The notes under the pieces are model-generated. The model was given only the letters and a program-made list of their open reading frames with translations. It was not told the DNA's origin and did no database searches. A DNA stretch of 64,000 nucleotides. Origin: Nematopogon swammerdamellus. Its lineage: Eukaryota > Arthropoda > Insecta > Lepidoptera > Adelidae. Of the stretch, positions 20,155 to 29,620 are shown piece by piece. Numbering within the stretch: position 1 is the first letter of the stretch; every line of letters starts with the position of its first letter. The stretch lies in contig OX336359.1 of the NCBI GenBank assembly GCA_946902875.1, positions 4,588,001 to 4,652,000 on the forward strand. The letters run 5' to 3'. The position numbers and the translations under genes were made by a program.

Positions 20155-20555
20155 TATGCCCGACCGAGGGTTTCAACCGCAAACGAAACAAATTCGAAAT
20201 ATTTAAATTATATTTATTTATGGCGCCAAGTTCACCCGGTGTTACAGGCTGATATAACAGATGTTGTAGATGATGTAGCCAACCGTGTCAGTTTTCATAA
20301 AAAAAATAAAAACATATTTCTATATTTCTTGCGGTTGAGGCTCTCCGCCCTGGCCGCATATTTCCAAAGTCTAGTATCCGAGTTGCTCTGATTGGTGGAG
20401 AGACGAATCTGGCTCCGCCTCCGGCACCCCCAGCGAACCTACTGAATGCGATATTCATTTGGTCGCATAATATGTACTTTGGCGGCTCAGTGGTAGAGTG
20501 CAGAGTTCGCGGCTGCGCCATCCGCTCTTGAAGAGGCCTAAACGTGATAATATTA
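20155..20555 (-). pseudogene. RLE-LINE C-terminal relic with two insertions
   Basis: ACCGAGGGTTTCAACCGCAA and GAGGCTCTCCGCCC match, in order, the minus-strand RLE-LINE copy at 49841-50381, as does CCGCTCTTGAAGAGG. Between them sit a SINE-B tail (20219-20302) and about 155 bp of unrelated sequence (20357-20514), so one relic is broken twice. No frame survives. Confidence 0.65.
20219..20302 (+). mobile_element. SINE-B tail inserted in the RLE-LINE relic
   Basis: GGCGCCAAGTTCACCCGGTG, GATGTAGCCAACCGTGTCAG and TTTTCAT plus A7 are the last 85 bp of SINE-B, making it strongly 5'-truncated. Confidence 0.75.
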
Positions 20556-20594
20556 AGATACATTCATGGACATATATACGGCATACGGCAGTAC

Positions 20595-21160
20595 TTTAAT
20601 CTCTACTTCGTATAAAAAGGAATGTATATACCTAATGTATGTACGTTTATGGTAAAATCCGGAACCACTGAACAGATTTTGATGCGGTTTGCCCCAGTGT
20701 ACGGATTGCACCAGTGAGTATATTGTATATTGTATATTGTTTATTAAGCATTCATTAGACAGCATGACTGTACTCGAATTTGTCACAATTTGTTCTATCC
20801 GATTCGATTACACCCACGAAGAAGAACCGGTAAGAAACTTCTAAAAGTAGGTCTTGAGACTCACTATAGGCTAAATACCATCACGCTAAATAGCCATAAG
20901 GCCGTGCAGTATCAAAGAAAGTATAATGTGAACGGAATTTAGTGGCGAATGGTAGCGCCTAATGGAGGGGGAGAGAAGGGCGGAGGGGAGGGGGTAGAAG
21001 GGGAAGAAGCGAGAGAGGGAAGGGAGGGGGATGAACGGAGAGAGAGAGAGGTAGAGAATATAAGAGAAGCGATCGTTTATTATCATATTATTTGCGTTTA
21101 AATCGGATGTTCTATTGAAACCGAGTCTACCACGAGCGAAGCCACCGGCAAAAGCTAGTC
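20595..21160 (-). repeat. Family D repeat interrupted by a CR1-like tail
   Basis: Family D text (AACAGATTTTGATGCGGTTT, then TTGAGACTCACTATAGGC and AACGGAATTTAGTG) is broken at about 20716-20842 by TATTGTTTATTAAGCATTC, CTCGAATTTGTCACAATTTG and GAAGAAGAACCGGTAAG, a CR1-like 3' fragment. The family D end (GAGCGAAGCCACCGGCAAAA) lies at 21130-21155. A GA-rich strand occupies 20960-21060. Confidence 0.65.
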
Positions 21161-21172
21161 TTATATATAATA

Positions 21173-21525
21173 CTAGCTTTTGCCCGCGGCTTCGCTCGCG
21201 TGAAATTCGTTTTTAAAAAGAAGAAAGTAAGTAAGCCCGCTACTGTACCTTTATTTCTTATTGTATGAGAGTCACATCTTAGGGTAACCGGAACTGAATT
21301 TCGCCTATCCTGTGTCACGTATAGTTAAATGTGCTTGTATTAAGTTTCATCGAATTCGGATGATCGGTTTAAGAATTATGGAAGAACACACATACATACA
21401 TACAGAATATATTTCTAAAAATCGTCAATTTAGTTTTAGTATCATAGTCTACAAACGCAATATCTCACGAAACAAAGTAACTTACTCCATGACCATCACT
21501 TTTTATTATTAGTATATAGATATAG
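21173..21525 (+). repeat. Family D repeat, full length
   Basis: It opens TAGCTTTTGCCCGCGGCTTC and ends TTATTATTAGTATATAG. It lies head-to-head with the minus-strand family D copy that ends at 21160. Confidence 0.8.
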
Positions 21526-22037
21526 ATGCAGGGCTAGGGATTCCGATGCGGATTCATAAGAATACAAGCCGAATGCACACCGAACTTTTCGTCAAATTGC
21601 CTTCTAGGCAGACTTACAGCTCCGAGTATCAGAAGAAAGCCCATTTACTCGCGATTTGAAGAACTCTGCTCATCCCGATTGTCGTCGAACACCGTCTGTG
21701 TGGTTCAACACCTACCATACATACATAATACTCTATGTAAATTTGTATGAATGTACGAAAATGGCAAAGTATGATTATTTTTCTTATAATACAAATGTAC
21801 AACATTTCTAGCTGGTACATTCGAAGTCTCAACGCCCTAAGCTGCGGAATTGTTTCGCTCACTCCATTTGTCGGAATTGCGAGAGACGAGCGTCGATTTG
21901 CGTGTAATGGTGCTCTCTCGCCAGTCTTGGCTTGTATCGCGTATTTTACTAAACTTGTTACTTGCAATTTATGGAAATGTACACACTTGTTCTGTCTATT
22001 GTGATAGGAATGGACCCGTCCTTGCTGCCTACGCTCA
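21526..22037. other. No recognised gene
   Basis: Open frames on both strands lack any family signature. A GCTCATCCCGATTGTCGTCG stretch near 21668 hints at a SINE-A tail. Confidence 0.35.
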
Positions 22038-22470
22038 TACATATCTAGATATCTCTATCTCTATCTTATCTATCTCTATATCTATCTATATATCTATCTC
22101 TATCTCTATCTCTATCTCTATCTCTATCTCTATCTCTATCTCTATCTCTATCTCTATCTCTATCTCTATCTCTATCTCTATCTCTATCTCTATCTCTATC
22201 TCTATCTCTATCTCTATCTCTATCTCTATCTCTATCTCTATCTCTATCCCTATCTCTATCTCTATCTCTATCTCTATCTCTAACTCTATCTCTATCTCTA
22301 TCTCTATCTCTATCTCTATCTCTATCCCTATCTCTATCTCTATCTCTATCTCTAACTCTATCTCTACCTCTATATCTATCTCTCTATCTCTATCTCTATC
22401 TCTATCTCTATCTCTATCTCTATCTCTATCTCTATCTCTATCTCTATCTCTATCTCTATCTCTATCTCTA
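22038..22470. repeat. Long (TCTATC)n microsatellite, about 430 bp
   Basis: Nearly pure TCTATC/CTATCT hexanucleotides, with rare TCTAAC, TCCCTA and TATATC variants. Reading frames through it encode SISISI or EIEIEI and have no biological meaning. Confidence 0.97.
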
Positions 22471-22818
22471 GTCGTCTCTATCACTAATAATCGTCGGAAT
22501 CGGTTAAGGTTTAGGGGGGTAGAAAGCATGAGAGCCTCTATCTCTATCTCTATCTCTATCTCTAGTCGTCTCTATCACTAATAATCGTCGGAATCGGTTA
22601 AGGTTTAGGGGGGTAGAAAGCATGAGAGCCTCTATCTCTATCTCTATCTCTATCTCTAGTCGTCTCTATCACTAATAATCGTCGGAATCGGTTAAGGTTT
22701 AGGGGGGTAGAAAGCATGAGAGCCTCTATCTCTATCTCTATCTCTATCTCTAGTCGTCTCTATCACTAATAATCGTCGGAATCGGTTAAGGTTTAGGGGG
22801 GTAGAAAGCATGAGAGCC
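22471..22818. repeat. Perfect 94-bp tandem repeat, four units
   Basis: GTCGTCTCTATCACTAATAA begins units at 22471, 22565, 22659 and 22753, exactly 94 bp apart. Each unit holds CGGAATCGGTTAAGG, TTTAGGGGGGTAGAAAGC and a (TCTATC)4 spacer. I see no differences between units except that the last lacks the spacer. It was evidently amplified from the edge of the microsatellite. Confidence 0.95.
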
Positions 22819-23192
22819 GAGATTTTGTATGGAGAAATACAACCTCGGAACGCTCTTAAAACAGACAGTAAGAGAGTAGGTATGTAGGACGAGGGATCGC
22901 ATAGCCGACGAGAGCGTCAGCGTCAGTATCTAGGTTTGAACTGGTTCCACTTTCCAGCTGAATATTTTTGTATTTCAGCTTACGTTGTATTTCTTCCTTC
23001 ATATTTTAGTTGCTCGCAGGTCTATTCCAAGCGTGAAACTAGTTACACAACACACGCTTGGCACATACCATGGAAAATATACTCATACCACAGAACTCCT
23101 AAGTAATAGCTTTACTTCTATGATCTGTGACTCATACCAACTCTGTGCCACTGTGAACTTTCTCACGCTGCTTCGCTAATTGCCTTCCGGCG
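22819..23192. other. No recognised gene
   Basis: No family match and no supported ORF. Confidence 0.35.
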
Positions 23193-23310
23193 CCAGAGGT
23201 CTACTTATCAAATAGCCCATTTCTCATGAGGTCTACTTATCAAATGGCCTACATATCAAATAGCCCATTTCTCATTAGGTCTACTTATCAAATAGCCCAT
23301 TTCTCATGAG
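23193..23310. repeat. Short tandem repeat of GGTCTACTTATCAAATAG, cut by the hAT element
   Basis: AGGTCTACTTATCAAATAGC and CCATTTCTCATGAG alternate about three times. The repeat resumes as GGTCTACTTATCAAATACC at 25368, across the hAT insertion. Confidence 0.8.
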
Positions 23311-23667
23311 TAGGGCATCCAAAATCGGAAAATCGGAAATCGAAAAAACCGAAAATCGGACAATTTTAGTGCTATTTTAAAACCGATTTTTTTAATATCG
23401 AAAATCGATTTTTCCGATGTTCCGATTTTTATTAGGTTTTTCAAACATTCCCCGTCATTTGGTTTTAAATGCATAAAAACAGTGCTATTTTATGTGAAAT
23501 GGGTTATGGGTGGGTTACTTAATCATCATCATCATTTTTCATCCAATAAAGAACGAACTTAATTAAAAAAATAATAATAATCACACCGGAATAATCAAGC
23601 TTTGAAATCAAGGATTGATCAACGCCTAACTATGAATGAACACCTACATGGTAATGTACCTACATAA

Positions 23668-24157
23668 CCCTACTGCGTACTTCAGTCAGACGTGATGAAG
23701 TATACCCGGACAATGATGAACTGCCTGGTGGTATAGAACGAGTATATCGCAGATTACATTCGACTGTACAAAATCAAACACAGTTAGAGAGGTCGGAGTC
23801 TGCGTCCGCTTCATCTTCGCCGACACCTACTTTGGACATTGTCGATCCTCGGCTGGAGCTGGAAAGTGCCAAAGTAATGACAAAAAAACCTTCTAACACC
23901 GGTAAGGAAAATCTGCGTGATGTCACAAGAATTGAAATGACATTATTTGAGTGTAACGGTGAGAGAGACCGCATGTCTAGAAAAGGTATAGACATGCGGT
24001 CACCTACTCACGCACGATTCCGCCGACAAGTTTGGGAGCCGAAAGGGCATTTTCAGCAGCAGGTTATTTAACAAGAAATTTAAGAAGTGGCATGGGTGAT
24101 CCCAGTTTAGACGCTCTATGTTTCCTTAAATCTCACTTTCAACTAAACAAAGATTAG
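23668..24157 (+). pseudogene. hAT transposase C-terminal remnant
   Basis: One frame carries LPGGIERVYRRLHSTVQN, IVDPRLELESAKVMTKKPSN and IEMTLFECNGERDRMSRKG. A second frame from 24047 carries AFSAAGYLTRNLRSGMGDPS and LDALCFLKSHFQ and stops at 24155-24157. The latter is the hAT dimerisation motif (ERAFSAAG type) that closes hAT transposases. The two frames are out of register, and the stretch that normally leads into AFSAAG is missing. The DDE core is absent too. Confidence 0.82.
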
Positions 24158-25022
24158 TCAACTGTTGCTACGGTTGACCAGGTTCTCGAAAAAGTATCCT
24201 CTTTGGGGGAAGAAGAACTTGGTCAACTTAAACGTAGCCAAGATGCAAGCTTGTGCCTTCTCTACTAAGGCTGATCAGTTTCCTCTCCAAGCACTTTTCA
24301 GGGCAGCCAAGTCCCCAACGATGGTAGTCTGGGCGTCTTGGATATGGAGGCTTCCAGGGACGTTGGGTTTCGATCGTTCATAGAGTGCAAGGCGAAACTA
24401 GCGTCTCGAAAATTAGGGATCCTCTACCGATGTCGGCGATTTTTCACGCCGGTCCAACTACTTACACTCTACAAAGCACAAGTAAGACCGGTGATGGAAT
24501 ATTGCAGTCATCTTTGGGAGGGTTCCCATGAGTACCTTCTTTCAGCCTTGGATTCTATTCAGCGACGAGCCATTCGCCTCATTGGTGACTCTGTGCTCAC
24601 AAAGGACCTTCAACCTCTAAAGTACAGACGTATGGTTGGTTCTTTGAGCCTGTTTTATCGGTACTACTATGGCCGCTGCTCTGACGAACTTGCTTCCCTT
24701 ATCCCTCCATCTCCTGTTCACCTTCGCCAAACCCACCATACTCTCGCGGAACACCCCTTTGTAGTCGACAGAAGAGTTCTTCGAACTGCACGATTCTCTA
24801 AATCTTTCTTGTGTCGCACTGCAAAGGTGTGGAACGGGCTCCCAGGGAATATATTTCCCCACTCCTACAATCCACGGATCTTCAAATCGCGGGTTAATGG
24901 CCTTTCCCCAGCAACAGTAATCCACCATCAAGCCGGACTGGCACCTCCTCGGCGGTGAAATTGGCTGCCCCTGAGGTTTCGACCACGGGTGGAGCCACCC
25001 AGTTCGGAAGCAATAAAAAAAA
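24158..25022 (+). mobile_element. Jockey-like LINE, 5'-truncated, inside the hAT element
   Basis: It follows the hAT stop codon directly and ends in A10 at 25013-25022. It encodes the RT C-terminus: QVRPVMEYCSHLWEGS, AIRLIGDSVLTKDLQPLKYR, MVGSLSLFYRYYYGRCSDEL, LCRTAKVWNGLPGNIFPHSY. The frame is open from 24338 to 24958; a frameshift separates it from the upstream frame (24165-24383). A possible AGTCA target repeat lies at both edges. Its end, GGAGCCACCCAGTTCGG, shares the AGCCACCC motif with other copies. Confidence 0.85.
24338..24958 (+). pseudogene. Jockey-like RT C-terminal ORF (206 codons)
   Basis: This is the longest intact frame in the LINE. It corresponds to the region after the polymerase active site, so it has no catalytic FADD motif. 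The homologous part of the 42613 copy is broken by a frameshift near 42955 and by a stop. Confidence 0.8.
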
Positions 25023-25399
25023 AGTCACGCTCACGTAGTTACCAAGTGGTTTACGTCATCACGTTAAAGTTAGTGTTAAGTTCCCATTCAACATTTTAAT
25101 TTCAAAATTTGAACACATGTTATTTTAATATTGCACTGAAATATTAAATGTCACTTATTTTATTACTAGTATACTCTATATCATTTATTTTCATGTGGCC
25201 CAGTGCAAAAATACCTACCTTATAATATACCTTACCTAAGTTACACTTCAAATTTTGCCGTAAAATCGAAAACATCGAAAAAATCGAAAAATCGATTTTT
25301 AAAATATGAAAATCGGAATAAAACCGATTTTGAAAATGGTACCGATTTTGGATGCCCTACTCATGTGGTCTACTTATCAAATACCTCGAATAATTTTAC

Positions 25400-25746
25400 C
25401 TCGACGTAAAATTGCAGGTTAATAAATAGCATAAGAAGCAGGTTTGAACAGACAGACGTGCACAAAAATTACAATACAGAACCGCTGGAATTCTGTTGTG
25501 TAATTTAGTATTGACATTAGACACGATTTACTAATCACAAAAGTACAGAGGACTAAAAGTGCTCACATCATCCGATGCGGAGTCATAAAAACCTGTTGAG
25601 TGAGAACGTTGTTCACGCACAGAGGATTCCGTAGCCATATGTAGCACCTTCTTGAATGTAGCACGAGATCTCGCATATCACGCCATCTATTGGTGACCGT
25701 TTATACTTTTTTTATTGTTTGTATAATTTCATAGTAGCATAATATT
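25400..25746. other. No gene; family E remnant at its end
   Basis: Mostly unassigned. ATCACGCCATCTATTGGTGA at 25677 and onward belongs to a family E copy that resumes after the LINE, at 27770. Confidence 0.45.
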
Positions 25747-27669
25747 ATGATCATTATTATTATATTAGCATGTCGGCGCATCTACAACAGGCTCGGAGCA
25801 AAATTCCGCCCAATACAACTCGGTTTTGCAACAAAAGGAGGTTGCGAAGCCGCTGTACATTCAGTTCGAACTTTCGTAAGAGAGGATAAGGACGCTGAAG
25901 TCATTATCAAGGTAGACGTTAAAAATGCTTTTAACAGTCTGGAAAGAGACGAGATGCTAAATTCGATAAAAGAAAATATTTCAGAAATTTTTCCCTACCT
26001 CTGCCAGTGCTACGCGTCGGCTTCACATCTCTTCTATAACAAAAATGAACCAATTTCATCAAGCGTAGGTTGCCAACAAGGAGATCCTCTAGGGCCGGCG
26101 ATCTTCAGTTTAGCAATCCATAAGGTCATTGAACAAATTACTGCAGATTTAAATATTTGGTACCTAGATGATGGAACACTAGGTGGAAAATGTGATACAG
26201 TTTTGGCAGACCTGAAAAACTTAATCGACGGTTTTGAAAAACTCGGCCTCCATTTAAATTTCTCTAAATGTGAAATATTCATTTTAAAAACGGGAACTGA
26301 GAAAAATGAAATAGAAAGGAAATTTAACGATATCGCACCGAATATTCAAGTTTTACAAAATGAAACGTTTTTCCTTCTTGGTGCCCCTATTACCCCCGAA
26401 GCTATACGTCCACTAATACACAAGAAGGCCGACGTAATTTCCAAATATTGTGAACGTCTTCAGGACATAAATACTCATATGGCCCTCTTCTTACTAAGAC
26501 AATGTATTTATATGCCAAAGCTAACATATTTCTTACGTTCGAGTCCAATATGGAGAGAAACAGACATGGTTCAAAATATTGATAACACACTTCGTGGTAT
26601 CCTTGATAAAATCCTCAATTCGAAAATGTCTGATAAGTCCTGGCTTCAATCAACATTACCAATAAGATCTGGAGGACTCGGCATCCGAAGTGTCAAGGAC
26701 ATCTGCCTACCTGCTTTCATATCTTCAATTCAAAGTACATCCAATCTCATCCACTCGATTTTGAAAGCCCCACGTCTTGAGTGTGAGATTGCGTACTTGA
26801 AAGAAGCCGTTACTGCATGGAAGAATCTATGTCCTGATGTAGACCCTCCAGCTCCAGAAAAAGCCATTTTTCAAAAGGAGTGGGACACACATATAGTAAA
26901 AATAAGGCAACAAGCACTGTTGGACAATAGCAGCGACTTGGACCGCGCACGCATTCTGGCAGTTTCAAGCAAGGAGTCTGGAGCCTGGCTCGAATGTTAT
27001 CCTTCTAGCCACTTAGGTACACTTCTTGAAAAAAAAACGACCAATATTTCGGTGGCACTCCGTTTAGGTATAAAAATTTGTGAAAGGCATACATGTGTTT
27101 GTGGGGCCCAGGTGAACACTCTCGGGCATCATGGCCTCTCATGTGTTAAGAGTGCGGGTCGATGGTCAAGACATCATAATTTAAATTATATTATAAAAAC
27201 TACCCTTCAAACTGTACATATTCCGTGCATCCTGGAACCTTGCGGCTATTCCCGGCGGGATGGCAAGAGGCCTGACGGCATATCTCTGGTTCCGTGGGCT
27301 GAGGGTAAGTCTTTGATGTGGGATGCCACTTGCGTGGATACGTTAGCCCCTAGTTACATTCAGGGGACCTCTAGGGCAGCCGGGGCTGCCGCGAACAGGG
27401 CAGAGGACCTCAAACGCAATAAATACGGTGATCTTGCCGACAGTTTTCACTTTGTTGCTTTTGCGGTAGAGACGCTCGGTCCGTGGAGTTCTGGTGCCAG
27501 GAGTTTCCTGAAGAAGCTCGGGAAGCTTCTAGTCGATGTAACTGGTGTCCCGCAATCGAAGGCTTACTTCATCCAACGAGTTAGCCTTGCCATCCAGCGG
27601 GGAAATGCCGCAAGTGTGCTAGGTACTTTTACCTTAGATTCATTTGATAACTATTTTAATATTGTTTAG
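25747..27669 (+). CDS. RLE-type LINE reverse transcriptase/endonuclease, intact 3' ORF
   Basis: An uninterrupted 640-codon frame encodes the catalytic part of a non-LTR retrotransposon protein for target-primed reverse transcription. Visible blocks: QLGFATKGGCEAAVH (about 24-38), motif A VDVKNAFN (56-63, Asp57), CQQGDPLGPAIFSLA (109-123), motif C YLDD (139-142), and LPIRSGGLGIRS. Then come a C-x-C..H-H..C cysteine cluster (C450, C452, H461, H462, C466) with R-H-H following, and KRPDG (Asp510) with WDATCVDTLAPS (Asp526). The last part resembles a restriction-like (PD-D/E-xK) endonuclease, as in R2-like lineages. The N-terminus is missing: homology begins near codon 9, so the ATG is incidental and the element is 5'-truncated. 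The clade is not determined. It is the best preserved mobile-element protein in the window. Confidence 0.85.
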   Translation: MIIIIILACRRIYNRLGAKFRPIQLGFATKGGCEAAVHSVRTFVREDKDAEVIIKVDVKNAFNSLERDEMLNSIKENISEIFPYLCQCYASASHLFYNKNEPISSSVGCQQGDPLGPAIFSLAIHKVIEQITADLNIWYLDDGTLGGKCDTVLADLKNLIDGFEKLGLHLNFSKCEIFILKTGTEKNEIERKFNDIAPNIQVLQNETFFLLGAPITPEAIRPLIHKKADVISKYCERLQDINTHMALFLLRQCIYMPKLTYFLRSSPIWRETDMVQNIDNTLRGILDKILNSKMSDKSWLQSTLPIRSGGLGIRSVKDICLPAFISSIQSTSNLIHSILKAPRLECEIAYLKEAVTAWKNLCPDVDPPAPEKAIFQKEWDTHIVKIRQQALLDNSSDLDRARILAVSSKESGAWLECYPSSHLGTLLEKKTTNISVALRLGIKICERHTCVCGAQVNTLGHHGLSCVKSAGRWSRHHNLNYIIKTTLQTVHIPCILEPCGYSRRDGKRPDGISLVPWAEGKSLMWDATCVDTLAPSYIQGTSRAAGAAANRAEDLKRNKYGDLADSFHFVAFAVETLGPWSSGARSFLKKLGKLLVDVTGVPQSKAYFIQRVSLAIQRGNAASVLGTFTLDSFDNYFNIV

Positions 27670-27765
27670 TTTGAGTTTTCATTATGTTTTTATAGTTTCT
27701 TGTTTAGAATATCTGTTATTAATCTTTGATCCTTGTATGGCAATAATAATTAACTTTTTTCTTAC
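25770..27765 (+). mobile_element. RLE-LINE copy 1 (5'-truncated)
   Basis: Extends from the truncated RT to a short 3' UTR. Positions 27373-27703 are almost identical to 29622-29952. The two copies diverge after TATAGTTTCTTGTT, so their 3' ends differ. Confidence 0.75.
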
Positions 27766-28147
27766 TTTATTATTTCTTGGCATATCCGCCATAATAACAC
27801 AAATTCTGTGAATATTTCATACCTATCGTAATAGATCTGTACCTTTTGAAACGTTTCAAAAGACACAGCCCTCGGACGGACGTACGGACAGACAGACAGA
27901 CAGACGGCGTAGGCTTAGTAATAGGCTTCCTTATCATACGGAACCCTGAGAAATTTCCAATAGGACCACCAAATAGAATCTTAAAGCAGAATTTGTTTGA
28001 AATAGTATAGCTTTCTTTTTGGACCAAAGGAAAGACAATTTTTACTTGTTAAATTTTTTTTTAATAATAAAGGTACAGCAATCAATGGCAGAAAGAATAT
28101 TAATAAATTAAGTAATTACAATTAAGTCCCAATAGAGGAATTCCCTT

Positions 28148-28530
28148 TTTTAGGTTTCCGTATCCCGTACGGAAGCCTATTACTAAGCCTCCGCTGTCTG
28201 TCTGTCCGTCCATTCGTCCGTCTGTCCGAGGGCTGTATCTCTTGAACCGTATAGGTAGCCCGTTGAAATTTTCATAGAATATGTGTTAGTATGGTGGATA
28301 TAACAACAAATAATAATAAAAAAGAAAATGTTAAAAATTAAGGGCGGCTCCCATACAACAAACGTGTGAAAAATCTATTAGTCACGCTACTGAATAATGG
28401 ATGGCGCCACAAGCTTTTATACATTGCATTGTTGAAAGACAAAAGATAGGCGGATATTATTGATAGCGGATAGATACGGAAACCTCCGTGCGCGAGTAAA
28501 ACTCGCACTTGACAGATTTTTATTAGTTTT
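28148..28530 (-). repeat. Family E repeat, near complete
   Basis: Runs from TTTTTAGGTTTCCGTATCCC to CGAGTAAAACTCGCACTTGA. It belongs to the same subfamily as 52912-53264: both have ATCCGCCTATCTTTTGTCTT and a TGGCGCCA block. Confidence 0.85.
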
Positions 28531-28834
28531 ATTATACTTACACGTTTCTTATACTTACGCATTTTTTTTATTCTTTTGTGAAATACATGCAGCAGTCATT
28601 GATAACAGAAACACAGACGATGTCGATCACTATACAATGTGAGCTTCGTGCCATGCTTGGAATCGAGCCGGCACGTTTCCAGGTCGCCGCCCGTAGTTGT
28701 TTCACAAGTGTAAAATTTTCACAACCCAGTTGTAAGTGGTCGGGAAGCCCGCAGCCGTGCGAACAAATATCCCGCTGGCAAACAATGAAAAACCATAGAA
28801 AAGGCTTCAGCTCTTCGTATATGTGAAGTCATAA
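28531..28834. other. No recognised gene
   Basis: No family match or supported ORF. Confidence 0.35.
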
Positions 28835-29117
28835 ATGGTGTGCCCTTGCCCCTTACTAGGATCAATTTGTAGCCGACTGGGTTGGCTCCACCTATAAAAG
28901 ATAAATAAATAAATGGTAAATAAATAAATAAATTATTATTTTTATTTCTTCTTTTTTACAGTATTTTAAATAATAAATGTCAATGTTACTAGGATCAATT
29001 TGTAGCCAACTGGGTTGGCTCCACCTACAAAAGATAAATAAATAAATGGTAAATAAATGAATAAATTATTATTTTTATTTCTTCTTTTCTTACATTATTT
29101 TAAATAATAAATGTCAA
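28835..29117 (+). repeat. Tandem duplication of about 130 bp containing a SINE-C fragment
   Basis: CTAGGATCAATTTGTAGCC, GGGTTGGCTCCACCTA, AAAGATAAATAAATAAATGG and a TTATTATTTTTATTTCTTCT block occur at about 28856-28984 and again at 28988-29117, with few differences. The start is a piece of the SINE-C body. Confidence 0.8.
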
Positions 29118-29297
29118 CTGTATTAATTTCTTTGTTTCACGGCACTGTGGTACAACAATTTTTGTAAATCTTTAATGTAAACACGAGAAAATCTTTACTG
29201 GTTTAGTAATTTACATGAAAAACTGTGGTAAACTATATGTATGTACTATAAACTGTTGATTTTTCAAATATATAAAAAAAAACAATTAATAAAAATA

Positions 29298-29420
29298 AAT
29301 GGTGTGCCCTTGCCCCTTACTAGGATCAATTTGTTGACTGGGTTGACTCCACCGTAGTGGACGAAAGATGGCCGCATAGGCCAATCGTCACACAATCCAA
29401 CAGTCCAATCTATGGACATA
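29298..29420 (+). mobile_element. SINE-C body fragment
   Basis: GGTGTGCCCTTGCCCCTTAC, GGATCAATTTGTTGACTGGG, then ACGAAAGATGGCCGCATAGG, as in SINE-C. Head and tail are missing. The sequence to 29620 is unassigned. Confidence 0.65.
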
Positions 29421-29620
29421 TCTAATATATGGACTCGTGGTCCCACTAATTTGAACCACCAGTGGTACATTGTCTTTATCTTGTGGGTATGTAGCCCCAC
29501 TAGTCGGTGGTACAACCAGTCCTTAAAAACCAAGTCGTAATTCATTAGAACCAGGGACTACGAGTCAGTCCCCTCCAACTGATGAAATACAGTTATTTAT
29601 TACAATAAAAAATAAATAAA

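Larger units (their letters stand above)
23311..25359 (+). mobile_element. hAT transposon, internally deleted and LINE-loaded
   Basis: Terminal inverted repeats TAGGGCATCCAAAATCGG are exact at both ends, and ATCGG/ATCGATTTT-rich subterminal stretches follow. The flanks are CTCATGAG (23303-23310) and CTCATGTG (25360-25367), an 8-bp hAT-type duplication with one difference. The inside holds a transposase C-terminus on the plus strand and a LINE at 24158-25022. Without the LINE the element would be about 1.2 kb, too short for a full transposase, so it is non-autonomous. Confidence 0.88.
25655..27965 (+). repeat. Family E repeat, split by the RLE-LINE
   Basis: The left part is CGCCATCTATTGGTGACCGT with TATACTTTTT. 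The right part is GGCATATCCGCCATAATAAC, then GGACGGACGTACGGACAGAC and GGCTTAGTAATAGGCTTCC. The uninterrupted arrangement is seen at 54925-55262. The LINE thus landed inside the repeat's AT-rich middle. Confidence 0.6.

Noticed and set aside
20960..21060. GA-rich tract as a promoter GAGA element
   Set aside because: It lies within a family D copy and no gene starts nearby.
21850..22581. ORFs of 243 and 147 codons over (TCTATC)n
   Set aside because: They encode SI or EI dipeptide runs from a microsatellite.
22471..22818. Telomeric repeat (TTAGG)
   Set aside because: Only one TTAGG occurs per 94-bp unit, with no tandem TTAGG run.
24617..24931. Minus-strand ORF of 104 codons
   Set aside because: It is a shadow of the plus-strand LINE RT frame.
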